From JACVRW01 sp963808545 (GTDB lineage: Bacteria > Actinomycetota > Thermoleophilia > Solirubrobacterales > Thermoleophilaceae), in NCBI GenBank assembly GCA_963808545.1, contig CAWEGB010000008.1, forward strand, positions 434,001 to 498,000: a DNA stretch of 64,000 nt, in the 5' to 3' direction. A program made the translations under genes and the position numbers. Shown in pieces: positions 1 to 8,966 of the stretch (the stretch's first letter is position 1; every line of letters starts with the position of its first letter). The notes beneath the pieces are model-generated. The model did not search any database. It saw only the letters and a list, made by a program, of their open reading frames with translations, and was not told the origin of the DNA.

Positions 1-677
1 AGTGTCTCCGCTATCGCGCGGTCGGCTTGGGAGAGCGCGCGGCCCGGCGCCTCGGGCGTCTCGGCCAGCGGCCGGGCCAGGGCCTCGACCAGGAAGCGGT
101 GAGCCTCCTCGCCGAGTGGGAACGAGCCCGCTTCGCACCCTGCGCAGACCACCCCGCCGGCGGCGGGCGAGAAGCCGCCGAGGTGCTCGCTGTCGCCACA
201 CTCGGCGCACGAGGCGAGCTCGGGAGCGAAACCCGCGGCCAGCAGCAGCTTGAGCCGGAAGGCCAGCGCCTGGGCGCGCCCGGCCCGCTCGGGATGGGCG
301 TCGAGCCGGGCCAGCTCGTTCGAGAGCAGGTTGTAGGCCGGGGGGTTCGGGTCGGTGGAGTCGAGCAGCCGCAGCACGGCCTCGCACGCCTGGGAGGCCC
401 GCTCGAGCGACTCCCGCCGCTCACGCAGGGCCGGATGGGCGTGCACCGTGTCGGCCTGGCTGATCGTGCACAGCTCGCCCCGGCCCTGGTGCAGCACCAG
501 CGCCACCCTGCTCAGCGGCTCGAGCCGCCCACCCATGCGGGACTTGACGCGCCTGACCCCCTTGGCCACCGCCCCCACCCTCCCGTGGTCGGCGGTGTAG
601 AGATGCAGCACGCGATCCGCCTCGCCGTAACGGATCGAGCGCAGGACGATGGCTTCGGTCTTGAACGAACCGGGCAT
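1..677 (-). CDS. recO: DNA repair protein RecO (3' end cut by window edge)
   Basis: RecO is the recombination mediator of the RecFOR pathway; it helps load RecA on SSB-coated single strands. The ATG at 677-675 opens MPGSFKTEAIVLRSIRYGEA, a typical RecO OB-fold start. The frame stays open to base 1 (225 codons visible), so the C-terminus lies outside. Around residues 155-178 there are two CxxC pairs (CAEC and CAGC), matching the zinc-finger region of many RecO proteins. It is divergent from the glutaredoxin gene, with a palindrome in the roughly 100-bp spacer. Family assignment is confident; the missing end cannot be judged. Confidence 0.88.
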   Translation of the reverse strand, partial: MPGSFKTEAIVLRSIRYGEADRVLHLYTADHGRVGAVAKGVRRVKSRMGGRLEPLSRVALVLHQGRGELCTISQADTVHAHPALRERRESLERASQACEAVLRLLDSTDPNPPAYNLLSNELARLDAHPERAGRAQALAFRLKLLLAAGFAPELASCAECGDSEHLGGFSPAAGGVVCAGCEAGSFPLGEEAHRFLVEALARPLAETPEAPGRALSQADRAIAET

Positions 678-736
678 TGTCACCTCCGCGGACCTCCGTG
701 TCCGCGTACTGATCGGGTGGGCGCCGTCCCGGCGCC

Positions 737-763
737 GTAAAAGTCGGCTTCGCCGACTCTTAC
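737..763. repeat. Perfect-loop hairpin between recO and the glutaredoxin gene
   Basis: An inverted repeat forms an 11-pair stem with one mismatch (core AGTCGGC / GCCGACT) around a TTC loop, in the spacer between two divergent genes. It ends about 12 bp before the glutaredoxin ATG. No T-tract follows, so a regulator site or mRNA leader structure is more likely than a terminator. Function is unknown. Confidence 0.5.
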
Positions 764-775
764 ACTTTGAAACCA

Positions 776-1039
776 ATGTCGGACGAGAACGGAGTCGTGC
801 TCTACACCACCGAGCCCTGCGGCTTCTGCCGCCAGGCCAAGGCGCTGCTGCAGGCACGGGGAGTGGACTACCGCGAGATCAACCTCGCCAAGGACCCCGG
901 CGGCCGCGCCGATCTGGTGGCCCTCACCGGCCAGATGACGTTCCCCCAGGTGGTGATCGGAAGGCGCGCCATCGGCGGCTTTCGCGAGCTGCTCGAGGCC
1001 GACCGGGCCGGCGGGCTCGAAGACCTCCTGGCCGCCTAG
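776..1039 (+). CDS. Glutaredoxin-like thiol oxidoreductase
   Basis: A small (87 aa) cytosolic thioredoxin-fold protein that would reduce disulfides or glutathione/mycothiol-type mixed disulfides. The redox motif C15-G-F-C18 follows the first strand (GVVLYTTEP), and TFPQVVIG near residue 58 holds the cis-proline; the GGFRELLEAD end is typical of the family. CGFC replaces the classical CPYC. An in-frame TTG at 767 gives three more residues, but the ATG at 776 fits the family start better; neither has a clear Shine-Dalgarno. The TAG stop overlaps the mutM stop by four bases (CTAG), so the two genes converge. Confidence 0.85.
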   Translation: MSDENGVVLYTTEPCGFCRQAKALLQARGVDYREINLAKDPGGRADLVALTGQMTFPQVVIGRRAIGGFRELLEADRAGGLEDLLAA

Positions 1040-1902
1040 CGGCGCCCGATCCTCGGCCGGCGCTGGCAGCTGGGGCACACGTAGGTGCCTCGCCCGGCGG
1101 CCCGCAGCTTCTGGATCCGCGTCCCGCAGCGCAAGCACGGCTCGCCCTCGCGCAGATGCACGAGGAAGCGGTCCTGGAAGCTGCCCTGGGCGCCGTCCAC
1201 GTGGCGGTAGTCGTCGATCGAGGCGCCCTTCGAGTCGATTCCGAGCTCGAGCGACTCCACCACGCCCTCCCGCAGCGCCTCGATCTGTGAGCGCTTGAGC
1301 GTTCCCACCGGCCGCAGGGGATGGATGCGAGCGCGGTACAGGGCCTCGTCGGCGTAGATGTTGCCCACCCCGGCGATGCGCTCCTGGTTGAGCAGGAACG
1401 CCTTGACGGGCTGCTTGCGGCCCCGGGCGAGCGCCCGCACGGCCTCCGCGGTGAAGTCCGGGCTGAGCGGCTCGACTCCGAGCCTCGAGGCGAAGTACTC
1501 GGCGAGCGCGTCGCTGCCGAGCAGCACGTCGCCGGTGCCGAAGCGGCGGACGTCGACGAACAGCAGGCGTTCCGCCGGCCGCCCGCGAACTCGCCCGAGC
1601 TCGAAGCGCACGCGCAGGTGAGGCCGGTCCTCGGCGTCCTCGGCCACCGGCACGAGCAGGAGGTTGCCGGTCATGCGCAGATGCATCACCAGGTGGATGT
1701 CGTCCTCCACCGACGCGATCAGGTACTTGCCGCGGCGCCCCAACGCTTGGATGCGGCGCCCGTCCAGAGCATCGGCGACGGCCGCCGGCGGGGCGGGCTC
1801 GCACCATCGCGGGTCGAGCACCTGCACGTGCTGCAGGCGCCGTCCCTCGAGTGCGGGCGCGAGCTGGCGGCGGATCGTCTCGACTTCGGGAAGCTCGGGC
1901 AC
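1036..1902 (-). CDS. mutM: Formamidopyrimidine-DNA glycosylase (Fpg/MutM)
   Basis: A bifunctional base-excision repair enzyme that removes 8-oxoguanine and ring-opened purines and cleaves the abasic site. The protein (288 aa, GTG start) begins PELPEVETIRRQL. Pro1, the Schiff-base nucleophile, and Glu2/Glu5 are all present. The C-terminus carries the zinc finger CLRCGTRIQKL...TYVCPSCQR. It is the last gene of the minus-strand run Nudix-xerD-mutM, 43 bp after xerD. Length and motifs fit the family fully. Confidence 0.96.
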   Translation of the reverse strand: MPELPEVETIRRQLAPALEGRRLQHVQVLDPRWCEPAPPAAVADALDGRRIQALGRRGKYLIASVEDDIHLVMHLRMTGNLLLVPVAEDAEDRPHLRVRFELGRVRGRPAERLLFVDVRRFGTGDVLLGSDALAEYFASRLGVEPLSPDFTAEAVRALARGRKQPVKAFLLNQERIAGVGNIYADEALYRARIHPLRPVGTLKRSQIEALREGVVESLELGIDSKGASIDDYRHVDGAQGSFQDRFLVHLREGEPCLRCGTRIQKLRAAGRGTYVCPSCQRRPRIGRR

Positions 1903-1945
1903 AACCCGGTTCTAGCAGGCGCGTTCGGGCGCCCGGTGCGCGCGC

Positions 1946-2890
1946 TCAGCCGACCGTCGCCCGGGGGTGGGCCTTGAAGTACACGTCCTTGAGGCGCTCG
2001 CTCGAGAGGTGGGTGTATAGCTGCGTGGTGGCCACGTCGGCGTGGCCGAGCATCTCCTGGACCGCGCGCAGGTCGCACCCGCCGGCGAGCAGGTGGGTGG
2101 CGAAGCTGTGTCGCAGGGTGTGCGGGCTCATCCGGTCCGCCAGCCCGGCGCTGGTGGCGTGCCGGCGTACGATCTTGTACAGGCCCTGGCGCGTGAGCTG
2201 CCCACCGCGGAAGTTCACGAACAGGTGCGTCTCGGGCAGCGCCTTGACGAGCGCGGGCCGGCCGCGCTGGAGATAGACCGCCAGTGCAGCGACCGCGGCC
2301 TGCCCGACCGGCACCAGGCGCTCCTTCGATCCCTTGCCGCGCGCGAGCAGCACCTGCTCCTCGAGGTCGACGTCGGAGAGCTCCAGCCCGATCGCCTCGG
2401 AGGCCCTGAGGCCCGAGGCGTACATGACCTCGAGCAGCGCCCGGTCGCGCAGCGCCGCCGGCTCGGTGCCCTTCGGCTGCGACAGAAGGCGCTCCACGTC
2501 GCCGCGGGTCAGGACGTGCGGCAGCTTGCGCTGACGGCGCGGCGAGCTGAGCGTGGCCGTCGGATCGGTCTCGAGCAGCCCGTCGCGGCGAAGGTGGCGG
2601 TAGAAGGAGCGAAGGCAGGCCGCTTTGCGGTGGATCGTGGCCGGCGAGGAGGGCGGCCGCTCATCGCCGCCGCGGGCCAGGCTCTCCAGGAAGTCGGCCA
2701 CGTCCCCCGGCCCTGCCTCGAGCGCCGACAGCTCCCGTTCCTCGAGGTGGCGCCCGAACTGCAGGAGGTCGCCGCGGTAAGCCTCGAGCGTGTTGCGCGA
2801 CAGGCCCCGCTCGAACTCCAGGTAGGAGAGGAAGTCGAGCAGCAGGTGCTCGAAGCGGCGCTCGGCGGGTGCACTCTCCACGGTGGCCAT
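1946..2890 (-). CDS. xerD: Site-specific tyrosine recombinase XerD
   Basis: Resolves chromosome dimers at dif together with XerC. The protein has 314 aa: an N-terminal SAM-like core-binding domain (FLSYLEFERGLSRNTLEAYRGD) and a C-terminal catalytic domain. The catalytic set is visible: Arg in ASGLRASEAIGLE, Lys in ARGKGSKERLVPV, His-x-x-Arg in PHTLRHSFATHL, His in LGHADVATTQ, and the nucleophilic Tyr in TQLYTHLS. It sits between the Nudix and mutM genes in a housekeeping operon with no phage genes nearby, which favours XerD over an element integrase. Confidence 0.93.
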   Translation of the reverse strand: MATVESAPAERRFEHLLLDFLSYLEFERGLSRNTLEAYRGDLLQFGRHLEERELSALEAGPGDVADFLESLARGGDERPPSSPATIHRKAACLRSFYRHLRRDGLLETDPTATLSSPRRQRKLPHVLTRGDVERLLSQPKGTEPAALRDRALLEVMYASGLRASEAIGLELSDVDLEEQVLLARGKGSKERLVPVGQAAVAALAVYLQRGRPALVKALPETHLFVNFRGGQLTRQGLYKIVRRHATSAGLADRMSPHTLRHSFATHLLAGGCDLRAVQEMLGHADVATTQLYTHLSSERLKDVYFKAHPRATVG

Positions 2891-2943
2891 CGGGTGAGGC
2901 TTTCGGGCGCGCTCACGTCATCCCTTGACCTGCAACGTGGGCG

Positions 2944-3468
2944 TCAGCGGCGCTCGGCCTGGAGCCAGAGCAGCCCCACGAGCGTCTTGGCGTCGCGGCA
3001 CTCCGCCACCGCGCGGTCGAGCTCGTCCAGCGGAAGCCTCACGACCTCGATGCGCTCGTTCTCGTCGGCCTCGGCGCTGTCGTCGCGCAGGCCGGTGGCG
3101 AGGAAGAGATGGCACTCCTCGTCGGCGAAGCCCGGCGAGAGGTAGAAGCTCGTGAGGTGCTGCCAGTGATCGGCGGCCTTCCCGATCTCCTCCGCCAGCT
3201 CGCGCGCGGCGGTGTCCAGCGGGCTCTCCCCCTCCTCGTCGAGCTTGCCCGCCGGGAGCTCGAGCAGGGCCGGCTCCCCCACCGCCTCGCGCGGCTGGCG
3301 CACCATGAACAGGTGATCGCCGTCGTGGGCGAGGATGGCCACCGAGCCGGGGTGCGCGATGATCTCCCGCTCGGCCTCCTCGCCGTCGTCGTAGCGGAAG
3401 CGGTCCACCCGGACCTTGGCTATCCGGCCCTCCCACGCCGTCTCGGAGCCGATGCGCTCGAAGCTCAT
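2944..3468 (-). CDS. Nudix hydrolase, ADP-ribose pyrophosphatase type
   Basis: A 174-aa cytosolic hydrolase that probably cleaves ADP-ribose or a related nucleoside diphosphate. The Nudix box reads from GKLDEEGE to RELAEEIGK; it has one residue more than the consensus between the Gly and the first Glu. The long beta-rich N-terminus and LSPGFADEECHLFLA downstream are typical of ADP-ribose pyrophosphatases. Its ATG overlaps the TGA of the upstream M20 peptidase gene (ATGA), indicating translational coupling. A longer upstream reading of the same frame lies inside the peptidase gene and was discarded. Confidence 0.88.
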   Translation of the reverse strand: MSFERIGSETAWEGRIAKVRVDRFRYDDGEEAEREIIAHPGSVAILAHDGDHLFMVRQPREAVGEPALLELPAGKLDEEGESPLDTAARELAEEIGKAADHWQHLTSFYLSPGFADEECHLFLATGLRDDSAEADENERIEVVRLPLDELDRAVAECRDAKTLVGLLWLQAERR

Positions 3469-4607
3469 GGCCCGGGCAGCCGTGCCGCCGCCTGGACGAG
3501 CTCGAGCGTCACGTCGAGCATCGTCTCCAGCGCCTCGACGGTGACGGCCTCGTCGGGTTGGTGGTTGCGCTCGGTGCCGTTGGCGAGATTGACCACCGGC
3601 AGCCCGCCGGCGATCAGCGCGTTGGCGTCGCTGCCGCCGCCCGTGGCGATGTAGGTGGGCTCGATCCCTTGGGCCTCGAGGGCGGTCGCCGCCGCCTCGA
3701 CCGCCGGTGCGGTGCGGGTCAGCCGGTAGCCCTGAAACAGCCGCTCCACCGAGGTCTCCACGTCGCAGTGCCCGTCGCTGGCGGCCTCCGTGCAGGCGTC
3801 GACCATCTCCGCGATGACCTCGCCGGCCCGGCCGTCGTCGAGGCTGCGCGCTTCGAGCTCGACCGTGCAGCGCTCGGCCACGACGTTGGCCGCGGTGCCG
3901 CCCTCGATGTGCCCGACGTTTGCGGTGGTCTCCGGGTCGAGCCGGCCGAGACGCATCTTCGCCACCGCCACGGCAGCGGCCGCGATCGCGTTGGCGCCCG
4001 CCTCGGGCCGTATGCCCGCGTGCGCGGCCTGCCCGCGGAAGGCAGCGGCCAGCCGGTAGTAGGTGGGCGAGGCGATCACGATCTCCCCGACCGGCGAGGC
4101 GTGGTCGAACACGTAGCCGAACCTGGACTCGAGACGGCCGCGATCGAACGCCTTGGCGCCGCGCAGCGCCCTCTCCTCCGAGGTGGTGAACAGCAGCTCC
4201 ACCCCCACGGGCGGCCGCTCGCGGGCCAGCCGGCGGGCGACGCCCAGGATGGTGGCCACCGCGGCCTTGTTGTCGGCCCCGAGGATCGCCTCGTTGCGGT
4301 TGGTCAGCAGGCCGTCCTCGCTCGCCACCTCCACCGGCGCGGCGAGCGGCACCGTGTCGATGTGGGCGCACAGCAGGATCGTGGGCGAGCCCTCCGGCCC
4401 GGCGATGCGGCCCAGTACGTTGCCGGCGTCGGAGCCGGTCTCGGCGGCGCTGGCGTCCTCCTCCGGCTCCAGGCCGATCTGCCTCAGGTCGGCAGTGACC
4501 GCATCCGCCATGGCGCGCTCACGACCGGACGGGCTCTCCACCTCGCAGAAGCGGATGAAGTCCGCCACCAGCTGCTCGCGCTCTCCCTGAGTTGCCCGGA
4601 CCCTCAC
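3465..4607 (-). CDS. M20 family metallopeptidase (PepT-like)
   Basis: A di-zinc peptidase of the M20 family (380 aa), closest in feel to tripeptidase T and similar aminoacyl-peptide hydrolases. Metal and catalytic motifs are present: CAHIDTVPL (His/Asp), GADNKAAVA (bridging Asp), TTSEERALRG (Glu base), FDHASP and a late GGGSDAN. The dimerisation 'lid' spans roughly residues 180-290 (GQAAHAGIRPEAGANA). The start is a GTG at 4607-4605; the frame continues upstream without homology. The gene is followed by a coupled Nudix gene. Substrate cannot be decided from sequence. Confidence 0.85.
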   Translation of the reverse strand: MRVRATQGEREQLVADFIRFCEVESPSGRERAMADAVTADLRQIGLEPEEDASAAETGSDAGNVLGRIAGPEGSPTILLCAHIDTVPLAAPVEVASEDGLLTNRNEAILGADNKAAVATILGVARRLARERPPVGVELLFTTSEERALRGAKAFDRGRLESRFGYVFDHASPVGEIVIASPTYYRLAAAFRGQAAHAGIRPEAGANAIAAAAVAVAKMRLGRLDPETTANVGHIEGGTAANVVAERCTVELEARSLDDGRAGEVIAEMVDACTEAASDGHCDVETSVERLFQGYRLTRTAPAVEAAATALEAQGIEPTYIATGGGSDANALIAGGLPVVNLANGTERNHQPDEAVTVEALETMLDVTLELVQAAARLPGP

Positions 4608-4645
4608 GCCGGGCAACGCTACCGGCCCGCCGCCGGCGCGGCCGT

Positions 4646-5428
4646 TCAGGTGGGCACGACGACGCCGTTCACCGAGCAGCTGCCCGGGGCGGCGCCGGCC
4701 GGGTCGTTCACGATCACCACGAAGTGGTAGTCGAGGGTGTTGTTCGGGCTGGAGTAGATGCCCTGGACGGCGACGCGCACGTATCCGTCCGTGGCCTCGG
4801 GATCGTCCGGGTCGAAGGTGGTGCCGGCCGCCAGTGGCAGCTGCTGGTTCGCCGTTTGCGCAGTCTCTTGCACGGGCGGCGCCGTAGGCCCTGAGTCCAG
4901 AGCGATCGTCTGGTACAGGGTGGCTGCGAACGAGGAGCGCAGGGTGAGGTTGAGGGCGGTGCCTCCGGTGACGTTGCAGCTGCCCCGAATGGTCAAGCCG
5001 CCGGTATCGATGATGGTCCTGGGGTCCGGCGTCGTGCCGGCGGTGGCCGAGTAACGGACCGCGACGGCGCCTGGGCCGCGCGGCCCCGCAGGTCCGGCCG
5101 GCCCAGTGGGTCCCGCCGTTGCTCGGCGCCTCAGCTGCCCGCGGATCCACGCGGACAGGGTGCGCTTGGTGACCCCGGCGTTGGCGAGCTTCGGAGCGGT
5201 CACGGAGCGCCGGCGCAGCTGGCGGGTGCCCACGCTGCGCGACGCGAGGTCGCCCTGCCTGATGGAGTGAGCCCGCAGCTGCTTCGAGCCCACGCTGTCC
5301 TTCGGCAGTGAGACGGCCGCGTAGGAGGCGCCTCCCAGGGCGATGAACACCGCCGCCGAGGCCATCACGTTGGCGAATGTCAGGCGCGCCCTCAATCGAG
5401 CCCAGCATCCTGTTGCGGCGAGAAGCAC
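4646..5428 (-). CDS. Secreted collagen-like / SVGSxQL-repeat protein
   Basis: A 260-aa exported protein of unknown function. The N-terminus has a positively charged stretch and one hydrophobic segment (LTFANVMASAAVFIALGGASYA), a signal peptide or anchor. Residues about 40-90 hold imperfect repeats of the form SVGSKQLR, SIRQGDLA, SVGTRQLR and SVTAPKLA. A short collagen-like stretch (GPTGPAGPAGPRGPG) follows, then a beta-rich C-terminal domain of about 140 residues. I recall similar proteins as frequent in Thermoleophilia, but no role is known to me. It sits between pyrG and the M20 peptidase on the same strand, probably as an insertion in the operon. Confidence 0.75.
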   Translation of the reverse strand: MLLAATGCWARLRARLTFANVMASAAVFIALGGASYAAVSLPKDSVGSKQLRAHSIRQGDLASRSVGTRQLRRRSVTAPKLANAGVTKRTLSAWIRGQLRRRATAGPTGPAGPAGPRGPGAVAVRYSATAGTTPDPRTIIDTGGLTIRGSCNVTGGTALNLTLRSSFAATLYQTIALDSGPTAPPVQETAQTANQQLPLAAGTTFDPDDPEATDGYVRVAVQGIYSSPNNTLDYHFVVIVNDPAGAAPGSCSVNGVVVPT

Positions 5429-5482
5429 CCATGGGGCCTCGTGTTCGCCGCGCTGTGGCGTTGTCCTATCTACGCCGCTGAT

Positions 5483-7150
5483 TCAGGCAGGCGATTCGGC
5501 GCGGACGTGAGGCTCGACCTCGGGGGCCCGCTCGGATGTCCGCTGAAGCGCCGCACCCACGAACTCGCGGAACAGCGGCTGGGGACGCAGGGGCCGGGAT
5601 TTGAACTCCGGGTGGTATTGGGAGGCGACGAAGAACGGATGGCCGGGCAGCTCGATCACCTCGACCAGGCGATCGTCGGGTGACGTGCCGCTGAACACCA
5701 TTCCGGCCTGCTCGAGGCGCTTGCGCAGGTGGTTGTTGACCTCGTAGCGGTGGCGGTGGCGCTCGTAGATGACGGCGTCGTCGTAGATCTCGCGGGCCCG
5801 CGTGTCGTCGTGGAGCTTGACCGGGTCCGCGCCCAGGCGCATGGTGCCCCCCATGTCCTGGACCTCCTTCTGCTCCGGAAGCAGATCGATCACCGGGTAG
5901 GGGGTCTCGGGGTCGAACTCGGTGGAGTTGGCGCCGTCCATCCCGGCCACGTTCCGGGCGAACTCGGCCACCGCGATCTGCATGCCCAGGCAGATCCCGA
6001 GGTAGGGCACGTCGTGCTCGCGCGCGTAGCGTGCCGCCTGGATCTTCCCCTCGATTCCGCGTACGCCGAACCCGCCCGGGACGAGGATGCCCTGACAGGT
6101 GGCGAGCTCGCGCTCGACCTCACCGTCCGTGAGCCGCTCGCTGTCGACCCAGTGGACGTCCACGCGCCCCCCGTGGTGCGACCCGGCGTGGTTGAGGGCC
6201 TCGATCACCGACAGGTAGGCGTCGGCGAGCTGGTTGTACTTGCCGACGAGCGCGATGCGCGCGGTCTGCGTGGCCGACTCGATCCGGTCCACCAGCCCCT
6301 GCCAGTCGCCGAGCTCCGGCTCGGGGGCCTCTTGCCCGAAATGGGCCAGCACGGCGGCGTCCACACCCTCCATGGCGAACTCGAGCGGGACCTTGTAGAT
6401 CGAGTCCACGTCGCGCGCCGAGACGACCGAGCCGACGGGCAGGTTGGCGAACAGGGCGATCTTCTCGCGGATCTCCCGGCTGAGTGGCTCCTCGGAGCGG
6501 CACATGACCATGTCGGGCTGGATTCCGATCCGCCTGAGCTCCTGTACCGAATGCTGGGTGGGCTTGGTCTTCAGCTCGCCGGCGTGACCGAGGAAGGGCA
6601 CGAGGGTGAGGTGGACGAACATGCAGCGGTCGCGCCCGAAGTCCGAGTGGAACTGGCGCAGCGCCTCGAGGAACGGCAGCGACTCGATGTCCCCGACCGT
6701 GCCGCCGATCTCCGTGATCACGAAGTCGACGCTCGACGATTCCGCGACAAGCTTGATCCGGTTCTTGATCTCGTCCGTGATGTGGGGGATCACCTGGACC
6801 GTGCCGCCCAGGTAGTCGCCCCGCCGCTCGCGGCGGATCACCGAGTTGTAGATGGCGCCCGCGGTGGCGTTGGAGGCCCGGCTGGTGTTGACGTCCGTGA
6901 AGCGCTCGTAGTGACCGAGGTCGAGGTCGGTCTCGGCGCCGTCCTCGGTGACGAACACCTCGCCGTGCTGGAACGGGCTCATCGTCCCGGGATCGACGTT
7001 GATGTACGGGTCGAACTTCTGGATCGTGACCGAAAGCCCGCGCGCAACCAGCAGCTGGCCCAGAGACGCTGCGGCGATGCCCTTGCCGAGTGCGGAGACG
7101 ACGCCGCCGGTGATGAAGATGAAGCGTGTGGCAGGGCGAGCGTCGGACAT
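5483..7150 (-). CDS. pyrG: CTP synthase
   Basis: Converts UTP to CTP with ATP and glutamine in pyrimidine nucleotide synthesis. The protein (555 aa, ATG start at MSDARPATRFIF) has an N-terminal amidoligase domain with ITGGVVSALGKGIAAASLG and a C-terminal class I glutamine amidotransferase domain. The amidotransferase has the oxyanion motif GGFGVRGIEGK, the nucleophile Cys in LGICLGMQIA and the His/Glu pair in YHPEFKSRP. The frame extends upstream to 7402, but that part is a shadow of recN. It lies 47 bp downstream of recN. Confidence 0.96.
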   Translation of the reverse strand: MSDARPATRFIFITGGVVSALGKGIAAASLGQLLVARGLSVTIQKFDPYINVDPGTMSPFQHGEVFVTEDGAETDLDLGHYERFTDVNTSRASNATAGAIYNSVIRRERRGDYLGGTVQVIPHITDEIKNRIKLVAESSSVDFVITEIGGTVGDIESLPFLEALRQFHSDFGRDRCMFVHLTLVPFLGHAGELKTKPTQHSVQELRRIGIQPDMVMCRSEEPLSREIREKIALFANLPVGSVVSARDVDSIYKVPLEFAMEGVDAAVLAHFGQEAPEPELGDWQGLVDRIESATQTARIALVGKYNQLADAYLSVIEALNHAGSHHGGRVDVHWVDSERLTDGEVERELATCQGILVPGGFGVRGIEGKIQAARYAREHDVPYLGICLGMQIAVAEFARNVAGMDGANSTEFDPETPYPVIDLLPEQKEVQDMGGTMRLGADPVKLHDDTRAREIYDDAVIYERHRHRYEVNNHLRKRLEQAGMVFSGTSPDDRLVEVIELPGHPFFVASQYHPEFKSRPLRPQPLFREFVGAALQRTSERAPEVEPHVRAESPA

Positions 7151-7197
7151 CAATCTCTGGGGATCCCAGTCTACTTGTCTCGGCGGCGGCGCCGGGC

Positions 7198-8877
7198 TCA
7201 TGCCGCCGCCAGCAGTTCCTCGGCGTGGCGGCGCGCGGCGCCGTCGGAGGAGTCGGCTCCGAGCATTCGCACCAGTTCCTGGACCACGCCATCGCCGTCG
7301 AGGGCCTCCACGGTGGTGAGCGCCGTGCGGCCATCGGCGGATTTCTCGATCCTGAAGTGCGTGCCCGCGAGCGCGGCGATCTGTGGCAGATGGGTGATGC
7401 ACAGCACCTGACGGCCCTCCGAGAGCGACCGCAGCCGCTCGCCGACGGCCCGGGCGGTCTGGCCGCCCACGCCGGCGTCGACCTCGTCGAACACGACCGT
7501 GCGCGACTCCCCTGCGCCCGCCACCGTCATGAGCGCGAGCATCACCCGCGACAGCTCGCCTCCTGAGGCGGCATCGCGGATCGGCGCGGCCGCGACCCCC
7601 GGATTGGGCGCCAGCATGAGCTCGACCCGCTCGGCCCCGGCCGGGCCGATCTCGTCACGCGGCTCGAGACGCACCTCGAAGTCCGCGCCCTCCATCGCGA
7701 GAGCGGCCAATTCCGCCCGCACGCGTTTGGCGAGCTTCGGCGCCGCCCTGCCCCGCGTCGCGCCGAGCGACCCGGCCAACCGGTCCCGCTCGGCCAGCGC
7801 GCCGGCCAGCTCGGCCTCTGCACGCTCCGTGGCGACCTCGGCCTGCTCGAGCCGGCCCCGCTCCTCGCGGCATTGATCGGCGTGCGCGAGCACCGCGGCC
7901 ACGCTCCCTCCGTGCTTGCGTTCCAGCCGGTCGTAGGCCTCGAGCCGCTCCTCGACCTCCTGCAACCGGCCCGGGTCCGCCTCGAGCGAGTCGGCGTAGC
8001 GGCGCAGCTCGGCGCCGAGATCGTCGGCCTCGATGCGCAGCGCGGCCAGGCGCCCGGCCAGGCCGTCGAGCTCCGGGTCGACGCCGTCGACCGCACCGGT
8101 GAGGCGCTCGACCCCGGCCAGGAGCTCGGATACGCCACCCTCGCCCGCCGCCGGCGCAATCGCCTCCGCCCCGCCTCCCGCGGCGGCCAGCAGAGCGTCG
8201 AGGCGGCGGATCCGCTCGCGCTCGGTGAGAAGCTCCCGCTTCTCCGCGTCGCTGGGATCCAGCGCATCGATCTCGTCGATCTCGAAGCTGAGGAGATCGA
8301 GGTCGCGGTCGCGCGTGCCGGCCAGCTCGCGCAGCTCGGCGAGCTCCCGCTCGAGCTCGCGCGCCCGCGCGTACGCGGCAGCCAGCTGCTCGCGCCGCGC
8401 CAGGTGCTCGGCTCCGCAGAACGCGTCGAGCAGGTCGAGCTGGGCCGAGGCGAGGGTGAGCCTGCGGTGCTCGTGCTGCCCGAAGAAGGCCACCAGCCGG
8501 CGGCCCAGGGCGGCGAGGTCTCCCGCGGTGGCCGAGCGGCCGCCGACGAAGGCGCGAGTCCGCCCGTTGGACCCCACTCGCCGCGCCAGGACCAGTTCCT
8601 CGATGTCATCGCCGACGAGCTCGGCCAGAGGACGCAGCTCGGGCTCGTCCAGCAGCGAGGGCGGCAGCTCGAACACGCCCTCGACGTAGGCGTCGCGTGC
8701 CCCCGGGCGGACGATCCCCGCGCGCGGCTTGCCCCCGAGCAGGAGGTCGAGCGCGTGTGCCAGGACGGTCTTGCCGGCGCCCGTCTCGCCCGTGATCGCG
8801 GTGAGGCCGGCGCCCGGGCGCAGTTCCGCCCGCTCGATCAGGAGGAGGTTCTCTATGCGCAGCTCGAGAAGCACCAC
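7198..8877 (-). CDS. recN: DNA repair protein RecN
   Basis: An SMC-like ATPase that tethers broken DNA ends during recombination repair. The protein has 559 aa: Walker A ITGETGAGKTVLAHAL near residue 30, two long Leu/Glu/Arg-rich coiled-coil arms from about 150 to 385, the ABC signature ASGGELSRVMLAL, Walker B TVVFDEVDAGVGG and the switch His in CITHLPQIAAL. Two adjacent GTG codons (8877 and 8874) can serve as start; neither has a strong ribosome site. No LexA box is visible upstream, unlike dnaE2 and imuB in this window. Confidence 0.93.
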   Translation of the reverse strand: MVLLELRIENLLLIERAELRPGAGLTAITGETGAGKTVLAHALDLLLGGKPRAGIVRPGARDAYVEGVFELPPSLLDEPELRPLAELVGDDIEELVLARRVGSNGRTRAFVGGRSATAGDLAALGRRLVAFFGQHEHRRLTLASAQLDLLDAFCGAEHLARREQLAAAYARARELERELAELRELAGTRDRDLDLLSFEIDEIDALDPSDAEKRELLTERERIRRLDALLAAAGGGAEAIAPAAGEGGVSELLAGVERLTGAVDGVDPELDGLAGRLAALRIEADDLGAELRRYADSLEADPGRLQEVEERLEAYDRLERKHGGSVAAVLAHADQCREERGRLEQAEVATERAEAELAGALAERDRLAGSLGATRGRAAPKLAKRVRAELAALAMEGADFEVRLEPRDEIGPAGAERVELMLAPNPGVAAAPIRDAASGGELSRVMLALMTVAGAGESRTVVFDEVDAGVGGQTARAVGERLRSLSEGRQVLCITHLPQIAALAGTHFRIEKSADGRTALTTVEALDGDGVVQELVRMLGADSSDGAARRHAEELLAAA

Positions 8878-8966
8878 GCAGGTGTACCAGCGCGGGCCGA
8901 CGGAGCGGGGGCGGTTGGGCCTCCGCCGGCCCGGAGTTTGCGGTCTTGTCACATAACGGTCGCTTC

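Noticed and set aside
7151..7402. N-terminal extension of pyrG
   Set aside because: The extra codons are antisense-frame shadow over recN; homology begins at MSDARPATRFIF.
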